Positions 56,881-63,746 of a stretch of DNA of 64,000 nt are shown one piece after another (position 1 is the first letter of the stretch; each line of letters starts with the position of its first letter). The notes under the pieces are model-generated. The model searched no databases. It was not told the origin of the DNA and saw nothing but the letters and a program-made list of their open reading frames with translations. The stretch is from Mesorhizobium sp. M1E.F.Ca.ET.045.02.1.1 (GTDB lineage Bacteria; Pseudomonadota; Alphaproteobacteria; Rhizobiales; Rhizobiaceae): positions 6,648,501-6,712,500 of the forward strand of contig NZ_CP034447.1 of the NCBI RefSeq assembly GCF_003952485.1. The letters run 5' to 3'. The position numbers were made by a program, and so were the translations under genes.

Positions 56881-57084
56881 ATGGGCAAGGAATATGCAAA
56901 GCGCGAAGGGTCGGATGGGTCGTGGGAAGTCTTTGATGTCGCCACCGGAGAGGTCGCAAAGCTAGGCGGTCTCGTTCTGTCGCACCTTGACTTAGCGGCT
57001 GCGACTGGTGCGCTCGACATGTTGCAAAATCAGGTGCTGCAAGAGAACGGTCAGTCGACACCAGACACCGACTCCAATTCCTGA
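56881..57084 (+). CDS. tiny hypothetical protein with the SW-V-F-D-x-x-TG core
   Basis: A 67-residue protein from ATG 56881 (the frame is open upstream but composition changes). The core GSWEVFDVATGEVAKLGG is followed by a helix LDLAAATGALDMLQNQVL. It resembles the products at 60827-61153 and 62922-63113 in layout: Trp-x-Val-[Tyr/Phe], a short turn with [Thr/Ala]-Gly, then an amphipathic helix. Such small proteins are common in rhizobia; function is unknown. Confidence 0.65.
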   Translation: MGKEYAKREGSDGSWEVFDVATGEVAKLGGLVLSHLDLAAATGALDMLQNQVLQENGQSTPDTDSNS

Positions 57085-57269
57085 CAATTTCTAGGGAACC
57101 GATCGACAGCCTATGTTGCCGCACTTTTCATCGCAGCGGGCCAAATCTGGCTCGGTTGGAGAGCCTGCTGCAATATTCGAGAACGCAGCTGCGAGCTAAT
57201 GCTGCACTGCGTTCACGACACCGCCGGAACAGGCCGGCGAGGGGATGCAATTGTTGGGTGGGGTCCGCA

Positions 57270-58016
57270 ATGGCCGCATCACTCTATGAACCGATCAACA
57301 TCTACAAAGCCGTCGGGCCGAACATCGGCATCGTTGACGGACCATTCGAGTACGTGATCATTGCCGGTGTCAGGCTTCCACTGCCGCACCCCACTCGGAT
57401 GACGGTCGTCCGATTGTCCAACGGTGATCTGTTCCTTCATTCGCCCACTAAGTTCGATACCAAGCTGGCGACCGAGCTTGAGAGGCTTGGGAAGGTCCGC
57501 CACCTCATTTCTCCGAACCAGTTCCATTACGCTCACATAGGAGAGTGGGCGGAGGCGTTTCCCCAGGCGCTCACGTGGGCGTCGCCGGGTGTGCGCAAAC
57601 GAGCGAAAGCACGGCATATCCGCGTTCGATTTGACCGCGACCTCAGGCAGACCCCGCCGGAGGAGTGGCGCACGGACATAGACCAGATGCTGTTTCCCGG
57701 TGGGTATTTTAAGGAGTTCATCTTCTTCCACAGGGAAACCCGAAGCCTCATCCTCGCGGACACGATCATCAACCTGGAACTGGACAAAATGGATGAGCCT
57801 TGGAGGACGGCCACGAAGCTTTCCGGCATGGCTTACCCGCACGGCCGGACATTCTTTGGAATGCGTCTGCCGCTCCTCTTCCAGCGCCATAGAGCGGCGG
57901 TCGTTGCCGAAAGAATTCGCTCTTGGCGCCCCCGGCGAGTCCTGTTGAGCCATGGGCGCTGTTTTGATGCAGATACCGACGAGATTATTCGCAGAATTTT
58001 TGGTGAGCGCTCCTGA
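57270..58016 (+). CDS. DUF4336 protein (metallo-beta-lactamase-like fold)
   Basis: A 248-residue protein from ATG 57270. The blocks RLPLPHPTRMTVVRLSNGDL, HLISPNQFHYAHIGEW and LLSHGRCFD match the DUF4336 family, related in fold to the metallo-beta-lactamases but with a degenerate metal site. No enzymatic activity has been established, as far as I know. Cytoplasmic. It stands alone in the accessory zone. Confidence 0.8.
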   Translation: MAASLYEPINIYKAVGPNIGIVDGPFEYVIIAGVRLPLPHPTRMTVVRLSNGDLFLHSPTKFDTKLATELERLGKVRHLISPNQFHYAHIGEWAEAFPQALTWASPGVRKRAKARHIRVRFDRDLRQTPPEEWRTDIDQMLFPGGYFKEFIFFHRETRSLILADTIINLELDKMDEPWRTATKLSGMAYPHGRTFFGMRLPLLFQRHRAAVVAERIRSWRPRRVLLSHGRCFDADTDEIIRRIFGERS

Positions 58017-58397
58017 TGAACAAAGGGCAGCTTTCGGGTATCGGCGCCGCCCCGACTCATAACGACAATTGGGCGTTGCTGACTGGCAGTTTGGGGGCCG
58101 GCAGCGGACAGTCTGGTTCTGGGCCAGCCATCTGGAAAGGCGCCATTCTGGTAACGGCTCGCATCGCGGAAGGCGCGCCATCGCCTCCACTGTCGCTCCG
58201 CCGTGAACGTGCGCGAGATGAGGAAGTTTCCTTCTCTGCGAGCGCCAAGACGGCATGCCGTCTGCGCAAACAAGATCAAGCGTAGGGTTTCGTCGATCGA
58301 AGAGGAGAAGGTCGCGAACACCAAGAGCTCGGCTGGGAATTCCGAGCGAGATATAGAATTGCCTCGCTATCCGTGTGGCAATGCCCTATGGACAGCA
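58017..58397. other. gap without a supported gene
   Basis: A plus-strand frame from ATG 58016 (89 codons) overlaps the DUF4336 stop as TGATG, but it is Ser/Gly/Arg-rich without family features. A frame leading into the DUF982 gene is open from 58203. Neither is convincing. Confidence 0.35.
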
Positions 58398-58646
58398 ATG
58401 CAAAATCCCAAATTCATTCAGCCGGTGACGGTTCGGGCCAGCACCCAAGACCCCGAGACGGTCATCACCGACGTCTATGAATGCTCGTCATTTCTGCTTC
58501 GGAAGCGGCCGGGCAAGCGTGGGCCGTCACATCGCGCCGCGCTCCAGGCCTGCCACGATGCCAGCGCGGACAAAAAGCCCATATCGAGCGTTCGGCGGGC
58601 GTTCGCTTTGGCGGCGCGCGAGGCTGGTATTCTGGTCGGGCAGTAA
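58398..58646 (+). CDS. DUF982 protein
   Basis: About 82 residues from ATG 58398. It has the DUF982 pattern: FIQPVTVRAS, then VITDVYECSSFLLRKRPGKR (WPGKRG-like), HRAALQACHDA, and the C-terminal AFALAAREAGILV. DUF982 proteins are small, abundant in rhizobia and of unknown function. A longer N-terminus (from 58203) is possible but lacks family similarity. A second, more diverged DUF982 lies at 60221-60478. Confidence 0.8.
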   Translation: MQNPKFIQPVTVRASTQDPETVITDVYECSSFLLRKRPGKRGPSHRAALQACHDASADKKPISSVRRAFALAAREAGILVGQ

Positions 58647-58701
58647 ACGGAAGACGACCGTCTTCGTCAGGTCGTTGGCAGACAGGCCAAAGGACGTTCT
58701 A

Positions 58702-58938
58702 ATGTCCAACCCGTCCCGGGCATTCTACACAAGCTCGAGCGGCGACCGCTGGCTGGTCGGGGTCGGCGAGCGCGACGAGATTTTCGTGAGGCATGAGCCA
58801 AACCGGGCCTCGGGCGGTCAACCTTCCGAGGTTGACATCGAGACGTTCATGGCCCGCGGACCTGGCTCACCCGAAGGCAAAGCCTTGATCGATCTGCTCG
58901 ACCAACGGAACAGGACCGGGAGGACATGGAAAAGCTAG
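58702..58938 (+). CDS. small conserved rhizobial hypothetical protein
   Basis: A 78-residue protein starting MSNPSRAFYTSSSGDRWLVG, with FVRHEPNRASGGQPSEVDIE and the end EGKALIDLLDQR. This sequence type (AFYxSSNGDRW, FVRHEPN-x-x-SGG) recurs in Rhizobiales genomes as a hypothetical protein. It looks like a small beta-sheet domain followed by a helix. Function is unknown. It follows the DUF982 gene by 55 bases and may share its transcript. Confidence 0.75.
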   Translation: MSNPSRAFYTSSSGDRWLVGVGERDEIFVRHEPNRASGGQPSEVDIETFMARGPGSPEGKALIDLLDQRNRTGRTWKS

Positions 58939-58991
58939 GCGGTCGATAGATAGCCAACCTGCAAGGGACTCCGTAACGTGCACCGTACCGA

Positions 58992-59747
58992 TTAGGTCTT
59001 CCGCCCGCCCCTTCGCGCTGCCTCCGGTTTGATTCTGATGCGTAACGCTCCGCCCTCGGGACGGTCGATTTCGAATGCGTTCGTCTTGCGAACGAGATCG
59101 CTCAGCTTGCGAAAACCAAAGGTGCGCGGATCGAAGTCGGAAGCCAGATTGGCAAGCTGCGTGCCAACCGAACCGAGCGGAACCCAGCCATCCTCGCTTT
59201 CCATCTGCGCGATGATCTTCCGGATGATCGGCACGGCAGCTGAAGGCGGCTGCAATGGCTTCATGCTCGATACTGCCTCAGGTTCGTTCGCGGGCGCGGA
59301 CGGCAGCAGGTTCTCGGTATAGACAAATCGCCGGCATGCCTGGCGGAAACTCTCCGGTGTCTTCTGCTCCCCGAAGCCGAACACGTCGATGCCCTGCTCG
59401 CGGATGCGGGCCGCGAGCCGGGTGAAATCGCTGTCGGAGGAAACCAGGCAGAAACCGTCGAACCGGCCGCTATGCAGCAGATCCATCGCGTCGATGACGA
59501 GCGTGATGTCCGAGGCGTTCTTGCCTGTCGTGTAGGCGAACTGCTGCTGGGGTATGATGGCGTGCTTCGAAAGGACGTCTGCCCACGCTTTCGAGCGCGA
59601 GCTGGAAAAATCGCCATAGATGCGACGCACGCTGGCCTCGCCAATCTTGGCGATCTCCTCGAACAGCCCGTCGGCAATCTTTGCCGAGGCATTGTCGGCA
59701 TCGATCAGAACGGCAAGGCGCGGCGACCGAGGTTCGGAAGGCGTCAT
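58992..59747 (-). CDS. NYN-domain nuclease with C-terminal LOTUS/OST-HTH domain
   Basis: A 251-residue protein from ATG 59747, chosen because AAGGAAAG lies 5 bases upstream. Residues about 8-150 are a NYN (PIN-like, LabA/DUF88) domain with the acidic residues in VLIDADNAS, the DITLVIDAMDLL helix and VSSDSDFTRLA. Residues about 165-245 are a LOTUS/OST-HTH RNA-binding domain (VPIIRKIIAQMESEDGWVPL, FGFRKLSDLVRK). NYN domains are predicted metal-dependent ribonucleases, and LOTUS domains bind RNA. The gene follows a zinc-ribbon gene by 10 bases, which follows a basic-peptide gene by 3 bases, so the three form one operon. Target RNA unknown. Confidence 0.88.
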   Translation of the reverse strand: MTPSEPRSPRLAVLIDADNASAKIADGLFEEIAKIGEASVRRIYGDFSSSRSKAWADVLSKHAIIPQQQFAYTTGKNASDITLVIDAMDLLHSGRFDGFCLVSSDSDFTRLAARIREQGIDVFGFGEQKTPESFRQACRRFVYTENLLPSAPANEPEAVSSMKPLQPPSAAVPIIRKIIAQMESEDGWVPLGSVGTQLANLASDFDPRTFGFRKLSDLVRKTNAFEIDRPEGGALRIRIKPEAARRGGRKT

Positions 59748-59757
59748 AGGGCTTTCC

Positions 59758-59937
59758 TTAGCGCTGTTCATGCCACCTGAAGTTCTTGCTTTCAATGTCA
59801 ATGATGTCGCCGCAGTTCGAGCATTCCATCTGGGTGTGAGTACGAATCCAGCCGACGAGCGTCTTTGCCTGATGATGGCAACGGGGACATTCTACGTCGA
59901 TTTCGAAGTTGTCTGTCTCGCGCTCTGTCATCGCCAT
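59758..59937 (-). CDS. 59-residue zinc-ribbon protein
   Basis: Read on the minus strand from ATG 59937 (a second ATG two codons later fits the AAGG better). It has CPRC at residues 17-20 and CSNC at 39-42, a CxxC-18-CxxC zinc ribbon, with KTLVGWIRTHTQMEC between and a C-terminal DIIDIESKNFRW. Zinc ribbons of this size bind nucleic acid or protein partners. It sits in a three-gene operon ahead of the NYN-LOTUS nuclease. Confidence 0.8.
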   Translation of the reverse strand: MAMTERETDNFEIDVECPRCHHQAKTLVGWIRTHTQMECSNCGDIIDIESKNFRWHEQR

Positions 59938-59940
59938 GCC

Positions 59941-60096
59941 TTAGCTTTCATCAGCAGCGGGCATCTGCGCTTCCTTCTTTTCTACGGATGAAGGTTTCTC
60001 CTTTGCAGCTTTCCCCGCAAGCTTGGCTTCTTTCTTGGCCGCCTTGGCCCTGTCTCGTTGACTCCGCTCGTATCGATAATTCGGCTTCATCGCCAT
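59941..60096 (-). CDS. 51-residue basic, Lys/Ala-rich peptide
   Basis: Read on the minus strand from ATG 60096 after GGAGAG. It begins MAMKPNYRYERSQRDRAKAA and continues as a Lys/Ala/Glu-rich helix, like small basic rhizobial proteins starting MKPNY. It could bind nucleic acid non-specifically. First gene of the operon with the zinc ribbon and NYN nuclease. Confidence 0.7.
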   Translation of the reverse strand: MAMKPNYRYERSQRDRAKAAKKEAKLAGKAAKEKPSSVEKKEAQMPAADES

Positions 60097-60220
60097 TCGA
60101 ACTCTCCGTATGCAGGTATGGTGGTCTCGCTAAGCAAAAATGCTCGCTGAGATTTGGAATGGTGGATCGCAATCCGGCCAGCGCACGTGGCTAAAAACCG
60201 CGCAGTCGCTTGTCGCAAGC

Positions 60221-60478
60221 TCAGCAAATCTCAACCGTGCGATCGTAGCTGGTCCCCGCACCCTTAAGCGTGGTGAGGAATGCGACACTCGCGTCATCGG
60301 CAACACTATCTTCGGCGCAGCACTTCATTGCGTCCGTCCAAGCCAGGCTGTCGTTTCCAGGCCAATGGTCAAACAGGAAATCGGATGCCTGTGCGACGGA
60401 CTCAATGAGAATGAAGCCGATCGGGCCGGCGATGTAGACAACCACGGGAACCCGGATTTTTTGCCAGCCATCTTGCAC
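60221..60478 (-). CDS. DUF982-like protein
   Basis: An 85-residue protein with the DUF982 layout: IRVPVVVYIAG, VAQASDFLFDHWPG (matching x-A-x-x-L-x-x-WPG), an Ala/Cys helix MKCCAEDSV, and the Ala-rich end VAFLTTLKGAG. It is more diverged than the copy at 58398-58646. It is the last of the minus-strand micro-operon, 76 bases after the DUF1488 gene. Confidence 0.65.
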   Translation of the reverse strand: MQDGWQKIRVPVVVYIAGPIGFILIESVAQASDFLFDHWPGNDSLAWTDAMKCCAEDSVADDASVAFLTTLKGAGTSYDRTVEIC

Positions 60479-60554
60479 CCTACGCCCGATTGCGTGGAAA
60501 GACGAGCGTGGTAGGCATATTATTCAACCCGCCTTGATCGCATTCCGGATGCGG

Positions 60555-60830
60555 CTACCGGAAATCGGCGGCGGTCAAAGTATAGGAGTCGCGGCGGCTG
60601 CGGGCATAGACCTTGCCGGCCACATCCTGAATGGAGGTCCGTAAGGCGTCAAATGCCGAAAGACAGGCTGTCTCGGTGCTTACCTTCCCACCCAGGGCAA
60701 CGCCGGATTTGGCCAGCGCCTCTGCCTCGATGAAGAAACGGATTTGAAACATGCCGTCATGGCCGATGAAGCAGACGGCATTGCGCGCTTCATCGAAGCT
60801 ACGGCTGGGATTGGGGAAGGCTAGAGTCAT
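60555..60830 (-). CDS. DUF1488 protein
   Basis: A 91-residue protein with the DUF1488 pattern: LAFPNPSRSFDEARNAVCFI, GHDGMFQIRFFIEAEAL, LSAFDALRTSIQDVAGKVY and YTLTAADF. The family is small, found in proteobacteria and common in rhizobia, with unknown function. Its ATG overlaps the upstream gene stop (ATGA), so the two are translationally coupled. Confidence 0.88.
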   Translation of the reverse strand: MTLAFPNPSRSFDEARNAVCFIGHDGMFQIRFFIEAEALAKSGVALGGKVSTETACLSAFDALRTSIQDVAGKVYARSRRDSYTLTAADFR

Positions 60831-61153
60831 GATTGGCCTCCCGATATTTCGGGAACGCCAACAAGAACTGACCGCGCGGCGATCCTCTCCTTGCGGCGCT
60901 CGCTGTTGCGAAGGTTGAGGGACAGCATGCTTTCGTTCGCTTCCGAACGGCTGAGCCCGATCATGAAAGCGCCGTCCACATACGCCGGGATGCCGGTGAA
61001 GACGTGATAGACGGTCCAGGAACGATCGGGCTCGACCCGGCGGCCATATTGATGGTCCCTAAAGGCGCATGCCTGCGCGCCGCCTGCATCTTCCCGGCCC
61101 GGATGTGCCCAGGCGTTGCGCGCGACATGGGTGGGATGGTTGCTGGCGTTCAT
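60827..61153 (-). CDS. tiny hypothetical protein with the SWTVYHVFTG core
   Basis: A 108-residue protein from ATG 61153, where it overlaps the stop of the gene before (ATGA). The N-terminal 45 residues are His/Arg-rich and variable. The core RSWTVYHVFTGIPAYVDG is followed by GLSRSEANESMLSLNLRNSE, a pattern shared with 62922-63113 (NSWTVFDIFAGQPAKFEK then NIQDAKRREE) and more loosely with 56881-57084. It is coupled downstream to the DUF1488 gene. Function is unknown. Confidence 0.72.
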   Translation of the reverse strand: MNASNHPTHVARNAWAHPGREDAGGAQACAFRDHQYGRRVEPDRSWTVYHVFTGIPAYVDGAFMIGLSRSEANESMLSLNLRNSERRKERIAARSVLVGVPEISGGQS

Positions 61154-61392
61154 GATGTCGGCCATTTGTCTGTGCCCGCCTGCGCGGCAATGACGCTGGA
61201 ATAGATCGTCGGGCCGTCGGCGTCGGCGATTGCGACGGCATCCGGCCACTGTGGCATGTTCAGCGTCCTTGCCAGAAGCCGCGCGATCTCGATCGCCGCG
61301 TCGAGGTCGGCCGCGTCTACGGTCACACGGCCGACGACGGCGTGCGCGTCGTCGGCAACGCGCGTGCGATAGAATTCGATCACGACCTTCAT
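61150..61392 (-). CDS. small conserved rhizobial protein
   Basis: An 80-residue protein beginning MKVVIEFYRTRVADDAHAVV, with DLDAAIEIARLLARTLNMPQ and the end ADADGPTIYSS. The pattern (EFYRTR, helix with LARTL-x-MP, DADG-x-x-IYS) recurs in rhizobial genomes as a hypothetical protein, probably a small alpha/beta fold. The stop overlaps the next gene as ATGA. Confidence 0.75.
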   Translation of the reverse strand: MKVVIEFYRTRVADDAHAVVGRVTVDAADLDAAIEIARLLARTLNMPQWPDAVAIADADGPTIYSSVIAAQAGTDKWPTS

Positions 61393-61422
61393 CCGAGCCT
61401 GTCGCGCGCAAACATCCTGCCG

Positions 61423-61554
61423 TCAGCCTTTGCTCTTGCTTTGGGTGCCGCCGGCGCCCTTGATTTGGCCGAACGCACTCTCAGGCTTCACCGGAAGCTC
61501 CTCCTGCTTCGGCTTCCTGATCTCTCTGTTCGAGCGTTTCTGTCCCTTGGCCAT
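61423..61554 (-). CDS. 43-residue basic peptide MAKGQK type
   Basis: A minus-strand frame from ATG 61554 to TGA at 61423-61425 gives MAKGQKRSNREIRKPKQEEL followed by a Gly/Ser/Lys tail. Small peptides of the form MAKGQxRSNRExKKPK are common in rhizobia. It overlaps the end of the upstream gene by 74 bases in another frame, and the next gene begins 30 bases downstream. Confidence 0.65.
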   Translation of the reverse strand: MAKGQKRSNREIRKPKQEELPVKPESAFGQIKGAGGTQSKSKG

Positions 61555-61840
61555 GTCCGAATGTCCTTTCGATGAGCATTATGCCGCCGTCCGACGCTTC
61601 GTCGACCGGCTCCAGCCTGTCCTCCGTCACCACCCGCTCGTGCGGTTCGGCGTCGCTGCGAATGCGGTATTGCGGCGAGTTTCCCCTCGGCGGCAGGGTA
61701 CGGGTGATGCGGTAGATTTCGCCGGTATTCGGACCGAGGCCGAGACCGCCCTTCAGCCGGACCGCCTGTCCGATGTCAAAAAGACGTGCCGGGGCTCCGT
61801 GCTGGATGGGGCGTGCGTTGCGTTGCATGAGGGTGGTCAT
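61481..61840 (-). CDS. small conserved rhizobial protein (LFDIGQAVRLK type)
   Basis: A 119-residue protein from ATG 61840, overlapping the stop of the gene before (ATGA). The conserved part is residues about 18-85: LFDIGQAVRLKGGLGLGPNT, GEIYRITRTLPPRGNSPQYR and RVVTEDRLEPV. This looks like a small SH3-like beta barrel. The C-terminal 35 residues (Gly/Glu/Ala-rich) overlap the 43-residue peptide gene and may be variable. Function is unknown. Confidence 0.72.
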   Translation of the reverse strand: MTTLMQRNARPIQHGAPARLFDIGQAVRLKGGLGLGPNTGEIYRITRTLPPRGNSPQYRIRSDAEPHERVVTEDRLEPVDEASDGGIMLIERTFGHGQGTETLEQRDQEAEAGGASGEA

Positions 61841-62100
61841 GGTTGTCTCCGGTCCTTGTCGAGCGCCGCCTCGAGTGAGGCCGGTTCGATTGGCACCAAT
61901 TGCTGCGTGGACCCCTTCGCGGAGATCGCTGGCAGGTGAATGAACGTGGCCACGCGGCGCCATGCGGTGCAGGAAGCCCCTTCGAGAGACTCCTCATCGA
62001 GATCGACGCGATACTCTCCGGCCGGCTGCGGCGCATCGAAACCCGGCAGCATAAACGCCGCATTGAAGCGAACGATGGTCGGCGTGGTGCGAGTGGTCAC
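61837..62100 (-). CDS. small conserved rhizobial protein (PAGEYRVDLDEE type)
   Basis: An 87-residue protein starting with GTG at 62100; the frame continues to ATG 62187, but that part is Arg-rich and unlike the family. Conserved features are IVRFNAAFMLPGFDAPQPAG, EYRVDLDEESLEG and ATFIHLP, a small beta-sheet protein seen in Rhizobiales and Bradyrhizobia. It heads the micro-operon and is coupled to the next gene by ATGA. Confidence 0.7.
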   Translation of the reverse strand: MTTRTTPTIVRFNAAFMLPGFDAPQPAGEYRVDLDEESLEGASCTAWRRVATFIHLPAISAKGSTQQLVPIEPASLEAALDKDRRQP

Positions 62101-62557
62101 TTGCGGCTTTCTGCGGAAGCGCGCATGCGCCTTCCGCTTCAATTCGAAGTCGAACCCGCGAAACAATGTCCGATGCCGCCAGTACATCCGTGGTCAGCGC
62201 TAGCATCATTTCAGGGTTCGAACGAAGCGAGACGCCGCGCCGGGAGCGGCGCAATGCATTCACTATCGAAAATTCGGAGGCGGATGGCGAGGATTCACTA
62301 TGACGAAAGCCACCTCGACCAAATCAACGAATTTTATATATGCGCCCCAATTGCGCTGCGAACAAGGCGGTGGCGGCGTTTTATTTTTCTTGGTTAAATA
62401 AAAAAGCCAAACACAGGGTCAAGAAATCGGCAGGAATTCACCTCATCCAGGGCGATATTTTCTGAGTCTCGCAATTATTCCGACCGATAACTTAGCGGGC
62501 GTGGCAAATAATTTCGGTGCTCCTATCTATCGCGAGGCAAGCGGTTTATAGAAGGAT
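62101..62557. other. AT-richer intergenic region upstream of the micro-operon
   Basis: Divergent region of lower GC (for example 62325-62405). It has no convincing gene; it should hold the promoter of the minus-strand micro-operon and of the plus-strand genes that follow. Short frames here lack family features. Confidence 0.4.
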
Positions 62558-62875
62558 ATGCACACCCGTTCCGCCACAAGAAAGAAGTTGCCCCTGAAGC
62601 TTAGTCGCCCGATAGCCATGCCGACCGTGAAGCTTGGCATCCCGAGCATATCCGGGGTCGTGTCCGTGCGTGAACCGCCTCGGATGTTCGGTATGCTTGC
62701 CACGAAGGCGCCGCTCGTTGTCACGGCGGGGCGGGCTAGCGCGAATGGGATTGAGAACGTGGCGACGCGCATGGGGGCGGCGTTCTCTTCATACGGTCAA
62801 CTCGCCTTGAAGATATATGTCGCGCTCTGGATCGTCGCTCTGCTGGCCCCGGTTTTCGTCAGCATAAAAGCCTGA
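62558..62875 (+). CDS. possible small membrane protein
   Basis: A 105-codon frame ending in a hydrophobic helix (LALKIYVALWIVALLAPVFV) that could span the membrane. The part before it is Ser/Pro-rich; the real start may be ATG 62771, giving a 34-residue single-helix peptide. The opposite strand also has an open frame here. No family was recognised. Confidence 0.35.
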   Translation: MHTRSATRKKLPLKLSRPIAMPTVKLGIPSISGVVSVREPPRMFGMLATKAPLVVTAGRASANGIENVATRMGAAFSSYGQLALKIYVALWIVALLAPVFVSIKA

Positions 62876-62921
62876 ACCCGGTCGGCATTCGTCGAGAGGC
62901 GAAAACGAGAAAGATGCGAGC

Positions 62922-63113
62922 ATGGCAAACCGCTACGCGCTGCGGATGGACGAGCCGAATAGCTGGACCGTTTTCGACATCTTCGCCGGCCAACCTGCCA
63001 AGTTCGAGAAGAAGATGATGGTCGGGATCAAGACGCGCCGGGCGGAAAAGATTGTTGGCGAACTGAACATTCAGGACGCCAAGCGGCGGGAAGAGGCCGG
63101 CCGGGAATCCTGA
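62922..63113 (+). CDS. tiny hypothetical protein with the SWTVFDIFAG core
   Basis: A 63-residue protein, MANRYALRMDEPNSWTVFDI in its first part, then FAGQPAKFEK, a MVGI turn and a helix ELNIQDAKRREE. It aligns over its length with the C-terminal part of the 60827-61153 product (SWTVYHVFTGIPAYVDG, GLSRSEA, LNLRNSERRKE), so the two are paralogues on opposite strands 1.8 kb apart. A ribosome-binding AGAAAGA is upstream. Function is unknown. Confidence 0.75.
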   Translation: MANRYALRMDEPNSWTVFDIFAGQPAKFEKKMMVGIKTRRAEKIVGELNIQDAKRREEAGRES

Positions 63114-63217
63114 TTGGCAAGGCCGATATTGCGGTTCAGCGCTCCTGGCCCGGTCATGGAGCAATCGCCGAATGTCGACTGCCTCCTGCAGTCATTTCGC
63201 TTGAAAGGATAATACCC

Positions 63218-63400
63218 ATGAGAACCATGAAAACACCAGATGCCCCGCCCATCATGATCGTGGCCGTCGCCAAATCATCCAAGATTATGTCGGCGCGGCT
63301 GACGATCAGAACGGACGAGGCAGCAAGGCGCAGGATCGCCGACACCGACGGCACTCTAAGGCGGGCACGCGAACTCGCGGAACGTAACCGCCTGATTTGA
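63218..63400 (+). CDS. short hypothetical protein
   Basis: A 60-residue protein after GAAAGGA (8 bases before ATG 63218). It begins MRTMKTPDAPPIMIVAVAKS and ends in a charged helix TDGTLRRARELAERN. No family was recognised. Codon usage is normal. Confidence 0.5.
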   Translation: MRTMKTPDAPPIMIVAVAKSSKIMSARLTIRTDEAARRRIADTDGTLRRARELAERNRLI

Positions 63401-63527
63401 ACCAGGCCTTCGTTGGCCAAAAGGTGTCTACCGCAACAACCGCCATCGTGATTAGAGCCGAAAACTGCATTTCCCAGCGAGGCAAGGTTGGGGTTCAGGG
63501 GATCGGCTGACGAGTGGGAAAGTGACA

Positions 63528-63746
63528 ATGGCAACTGTCGAATTGATAACAGTTGAGGAGCGGCCCGGTGGCCAGCTTCTATTTAATGTTCGCGTGACCT
63601 CACCCGCTGGCAAAATTGAACTGCCGATCGCCATCGAGGGCCAAGGATCTGTCGCTTCGAATGAAACGACGGTTCTTCAGTTGGCGCTTGGTTTTGCCAA
63701 AGACCTAGAGGCTTCGGTCCGGCTTCGTCTTGGAGCGGAGCAATAG
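63528..63746 (+). CDS. short hypothetical protein
   Basis: A 72-residue protein from ATG 63528 (a GTG two codons earlier is possible). It reads MATVELITVEERPGGQLLFN, VRVTSPAGKIELPIAIE and then a helix VLQLALGFAKDLEASVRLRL. A beta-sheet followed by a helix is likely. No family was recognised, but composition is protein-like and the frame is clean. Confidence 0.55.
   Translation: MATVELITVEERPGGQLLFNVRVTSPAGKIELPIAIEGQGSVASNETTVLQLALGFAKDLEASVRLRLGAEQ

Noticed and set aside
62527..62772. A minus-strand 81-codon gene overlapping 62558-62875
   Set aside because: It lacks a ribosome-binding site and family features; the plus-strand frame with a C-terminal membrane helix is the better, though weak, candidate.
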